Positions 60,786 to 64,000 of a stretch of 64,000 nucleotides of DNA are shown one piece after another. The notes beneath the pieces were generated by a model. It was given only the letters and a program-made list of their open reading frames with translations. It was not told the origin of the DNA and ran no database searches. How positions within the stretch are numbered: position 1 is the first letter of the stretch; each line of letters opens with the position of its first letter. This DNA is from Vigna angularis (lineage: Eukaryota > Streptophyta > Magnoliopsida > Fabales > Fabaceae), in the NCBI RefSeq assembly GCF_016808095.1, contig NC_068972.1, positions 6,690,001 through 6,754,000 on the forward strand, in the 5' to 3' direction. A program made the translations under genes and the position numbers.

Positions 60786-63685
60786 ATGTGTCCACGACTT
60801 GGGAATTCCATTGTAATTTTGTTTTCTTGTATTTATAGTTTTTCTCATGTTACACATTCATTTTGGATTTTGATTTTGGTTGGTGTATTTTTCACATACA
60901 TTTTATTTTTTGTAGTGTGGTCTGAGTCATGTTTGGAGGGCTTTGGTTGATGATTTTGTGATGAGTGAAGTGTTATTGTGTGCAGGTGATTGGTGTGATC
61001 TCCGTAATTCTGATATTGGGATCAGAAAAAGTAAAGGTTGCAGAATGCAAGGCGGCGAATGGGGGAATTGAATACACAGCCATTAATTGCAGAAAGCACA
61101 GTGCAGTTTTGACAGATTTTGGTGGAGTTGGTGATGGCGTTACATCGAATACCAAAGCCTTTCGAAATGCAATAAGCAATCTCAGTCACTATGCATCTGA
61201 CGGCGGTGCACAACTCATAGTGCCACCGGGAAAATGGCTAACGGGACCCTTTAATCTCACAAGCCATTTCACTCTTTTTCTTCACAACAAAGCTCTTATT
61301 CTTGCCTCTCAGGTATACCTTCTAACCATTTCTTTCACCAAATACCACCCAAGATTTCCACCATAAATCTTTACATAAATTACACGTTTTTTTTTCTTTC
61401 ATTTTCGAGAAATTGAATTTTGAGTTAGATTTTTATTTTTGACTTTATTTTTTATCCCTATATTTATGATAATAATTAATTCTTATTTCTCTTTCTTTTA
61501 AACAAAAAGAGGAAGAGATTCATTGCAAAAAATAACAGAATTCATAATTCAATTTTCCAGAAACCAATTTCTAATCTAGAAAAAAATTGTGCAACTACAT
61601 GAATTTTTGACACAATATATTATTTGGATAAATTTCAAATCCAAATGTGCTACTTGGGTGAAAAAAAATCCTTTTTTTTCATTCTTATTTTGTAATAAAT
61701 ATATTTTTGTTTCACGAAAAGTCATGCATTTATTGCCTAATTTTAACATTTCATTTCAGCCATGTTAATGTCTTTTATTTATAATTTGTTTTCAAATCGA
61801 TTTTTCATTTAAATTTAAAATAAGTAATTTTTAAAACAGTCACTTATTTAAGAAATATATCGAATTCGCTTATGAAAATAAATATATAATTGGTTATTTT
61901 AAAAAAAAATTAAATATACTTATAAGTACAAACATCTCTTTTGTTCTCTTTTCATATAAGTAATGCATTTATCTACGGTAGGAAAATATTTTAATAAAAT
62001 AATTTTAAAAATAACATTTTCATTTTTATTAGCCTGAAACAAATTTTAAACTGTATTCATTTGAAACCGAGATAATTAAAATAAATTAGTTTTGGATTAA
62101 AATACATAAGTTATTTTTAACATTTTATTGGAATGTGTTTTAACATTTTTTTTTGTTATTTTGGTGTATGATTTCCTCTTATTTCTTTAATTTACTTCGT
62201 ACACAGGATAAGACTTAGTTAAATAGCAGTTGACAACAATATTTTGTGATTTTTAATTTGTTATTGTTGAACATATTGCTTTTCTTATAATGTAATTAAA
62301 GTTGAGTTCCATTATTACATTGATAGAATGAATCGGAATGGCCTCATCTTCCTGTGTTACCTTCTTATGGAAGAGGGAGAGATGCTCCTCATGGAAGGTT
62401 TGGCAGTCTAATTTTTGGAACCAACCTCACTGATGTTGTAATTACAGGTATCTATCTATTTCATTTCATTACAAAACACAATTGTAAAATTGTTAGTTTA
62501 TTTAAATCTGGCGAAGTCATTCATCAATCTGAGCAATTTAAATTTGGTGTTTAGGTCAAAATGGTAGCATTGATGGACAAGGAGCTTATTGGTGGAAGAA
62601 GTTCCATAACAAAAAGTTGAATCTGACCAGGCCATACATGATTGAGCTCATGTACTCTGATCAAATCCAGATATCATCTCTCACTTTACTCAACTCTCCA
62701 TCCTATTTTATCCATCCAGTTTACAGCAGGTTATTAGATAACCCTTTTTTCTTAAAATTTCTTAACTTGTTTTGTTGTTTTCTGCATTCTTGTTTTGCTA
62801 TGTTCACAAGGCTTTTTGTACATTCTCAGTAACATAATAATGCAAGGACTTACCATCAATGCTCCAATAAACTCTCCCAACACAGATGGGATAGATCCAG
62901 GTAACATGTTTCTGTCCAGGCTTTATCATATAATCAGTTGACAACATGGTTCGATTATTCTGATGTCATTTTTCGTTTTCTTCACAGATTCATGTACAAA
63001 TGTTAGGATTGAAGACTGCTACATTGTTTCTGGTGATGACTGCGTTTCAATAAAAAGTGGATGGGATGAGTATGGGATAAAATTTGCAATGCCATCTCAA
63101 CACATAGTGATTAAAAGGTTTACTTGTGTATCCCCTGATAGTACGATGATTGCTTTAGGCAGTGAAATGTCTGGAGGAATCTCTGATGTTAGAGCTGAAG
63201 ATCTGACTGCCATCAACACTGAATCAGCTATAAGAATAAAAACAGCAGTGGGTAGAGGTGGGTATGTGAAAGACATATTTGTGAAAGGAATGAACCTGAC
63301 AACCATGAAGTATGTGTTTTGGATGACTGGCGCTTACAAATCACACCCTGATCCAAACTATGATCCCAAAGCACTACCCAACATTACTGGGATAAATTAC
63401 AGAGACGTTGTTGCAACACAGGTCATGATGTCTGCAAGACTCCAAGGAATTTCTAACAACCCTTTCACCAACATTTGCATCTCCAATGTCACCATCCAAT
63501 TCAATGAAAAACCAAAGAAGCATCAATGGAATTGCACTGATGTTTCTGGAGTCACAAACAAGGTCACTCCTCCTCCTTGCGAATCGTTGCCAGAGAAAGA
63601 GCAACTCCAGTGTCCTTTTCCGACCAACTCTCTGCCCATTGAATCTGTTAAGCTCAAGTCTTGTTCTACCAATGCCTTCTTCTAA
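60786..63685 (+). CDS. GH28 polygalacturonase-like protein
   Basis: Exons 60786-60812, 60986-61312, 62327-62447, 62555-62729, 62830-62900 and 62988-63685 join in phase to 472 residues. After a short N-terminal hydrophobic signal (VIGVISVILILGS) comes the GH28 beta-helix. Conserved motifs are NTDG (234-237), GDDC (256-259) and RIK (323-325). The third family motif, GHG in classical enzymes, reads GSE (298-300), as in one plant clade of 'probable polygalacturonases'. The product is likely secreted to the cell wall, acting on pectin or a related substrate. Whether it is an active endo-polygalacturonase is uncertain without the GHG histidine. The first exon (27 nt, MCPRLGNSI) is the least certain part. 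The GTG-started frame at 60965 is not a valid start. Intron 2 is about 1 kb of AT-rich sequence without other features. Confidence 0.9.
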
Positions 63686-63689
63686 TGAC

Positions 63690-64000
63690 ATCAATGTGTT
63701 TGAATTTTAATTACTACTTTTCTATTGCATTCAAGCACTTGCTTTAAGGAAATGAAATCAAAATAAAGTAATTGATTGTGTTGTCCAAGATAAGCCAAAA
63801 GAATGGACCTCACATGGAAACACATTTAGACGTCCCAAAAAATTTATTTCCACCTCTGTTTATTTTTGGGAGTAGATTTAGAAGAGTGGACCTGAGGAGA
63901 AAAAGATATGAAAATTGAATTGTTTTTATAAAGAAAAAAAGGATGAAATTTAAAAAGAAATGATTTTTTTTATGATAATTAGTGAGTAATATAATCGATA
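63690..64000. other. 3' flank of the polygalacturonase-like gene
   Basis: AT-rich sequence with a possible polyadenylation signal (AAATAAAG near 63760). No other feature was seen before the window ends. Confidence 0.5.

Noticed and set aside
60965..60985. Alternative N-terminus of the polygalacturonase-like protein (GTG-started frame MKCYCVQ...)
   Set aside because: It begins with GTG, which is not a normal nuclear start, and the TGTGTGCAG just before VIGVIS is a good splice acceptor.

Overview
This is an AT-rich plant nuclear genomic window. It has genes with GT-AG introns, plant-specific protein families (GRAS, CrRLK1L, FRO, beta-carotene hydroxylase, GH28), long (TA)n microsatellites and many non-autonomous DNA transposons. 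The transposon ends (Mutator-like termini starting GGGTTAAATATG) and a repeat near 5.7 kb are ones I associate with papilionoid legumes, so a Phaseoleae legume such as Vigna or Phaseolus is the best guess. That assignment is an inference.

Seven protein-coding genes can be supported, and all look intact. 1) 7.1-8.9 kb, minus: intronless GRAS factor, SCARECROW-LIKE 8 type. 2) 18.7-19.8 kb, plus: PATRONUS/securin-like cell-cycle protein. 3) 22.1-25.8 kb, minus: 8-exon ferric reduction oxidase. 4) 31.5-34.0 kb, plus: intronless CrRLK1L receptor kinase. 5) 36.2-36.8 kb, minus: small coiled-coil protein of unknown function, with two candidate uORFs in a spliced leader. 6) 50.4-52.3 kb, minus: 7-exon chloroplast beta-carotene hydroxylase. 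7) 60.8-63.7 kb, plus: 6-exon GH28 polygalacturonase-like protein. They have no evident pathway link and read as ordinary single plant genes separated by repeats.

The accessory DNA is the interesting part. Three Mutator-type elements have 9-bp target-site duplications readable in the sequence. One (16087-17661) carries a decayed GT14 glycosyltransferase fragment fused to a second, unrecognised gene fragment. Another (57655-59027) carries three pieces of an NPF transporter gene, one intron included, so it was captured from genomic DNA. The third (40360-41224) has a nested perfect hairpin inside. Next to the third lies a giant inverted repeat (38769-40336) with arms of about 760 bp and a spacer of about 50 bp. 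A related, rearranged copy follows at 41.3-42.1 kb. Further long-TIR or foldback elements sit at 28.3-29.1, 55.65-56.6 and 59.7-60.0 kb. One MITE family occurs three times. A candidate 2.5-kb LTR lies at 47.2-49.7 kb, and there are relics of a CACTA end and of a copia polyprotein at 14.4-16.0 kb.

I saw no tRNA, rRNA or CRISPR-like structure. All spliced models were built by eye from splice signals, reading phase and remembered family features. No alignment or search was run.
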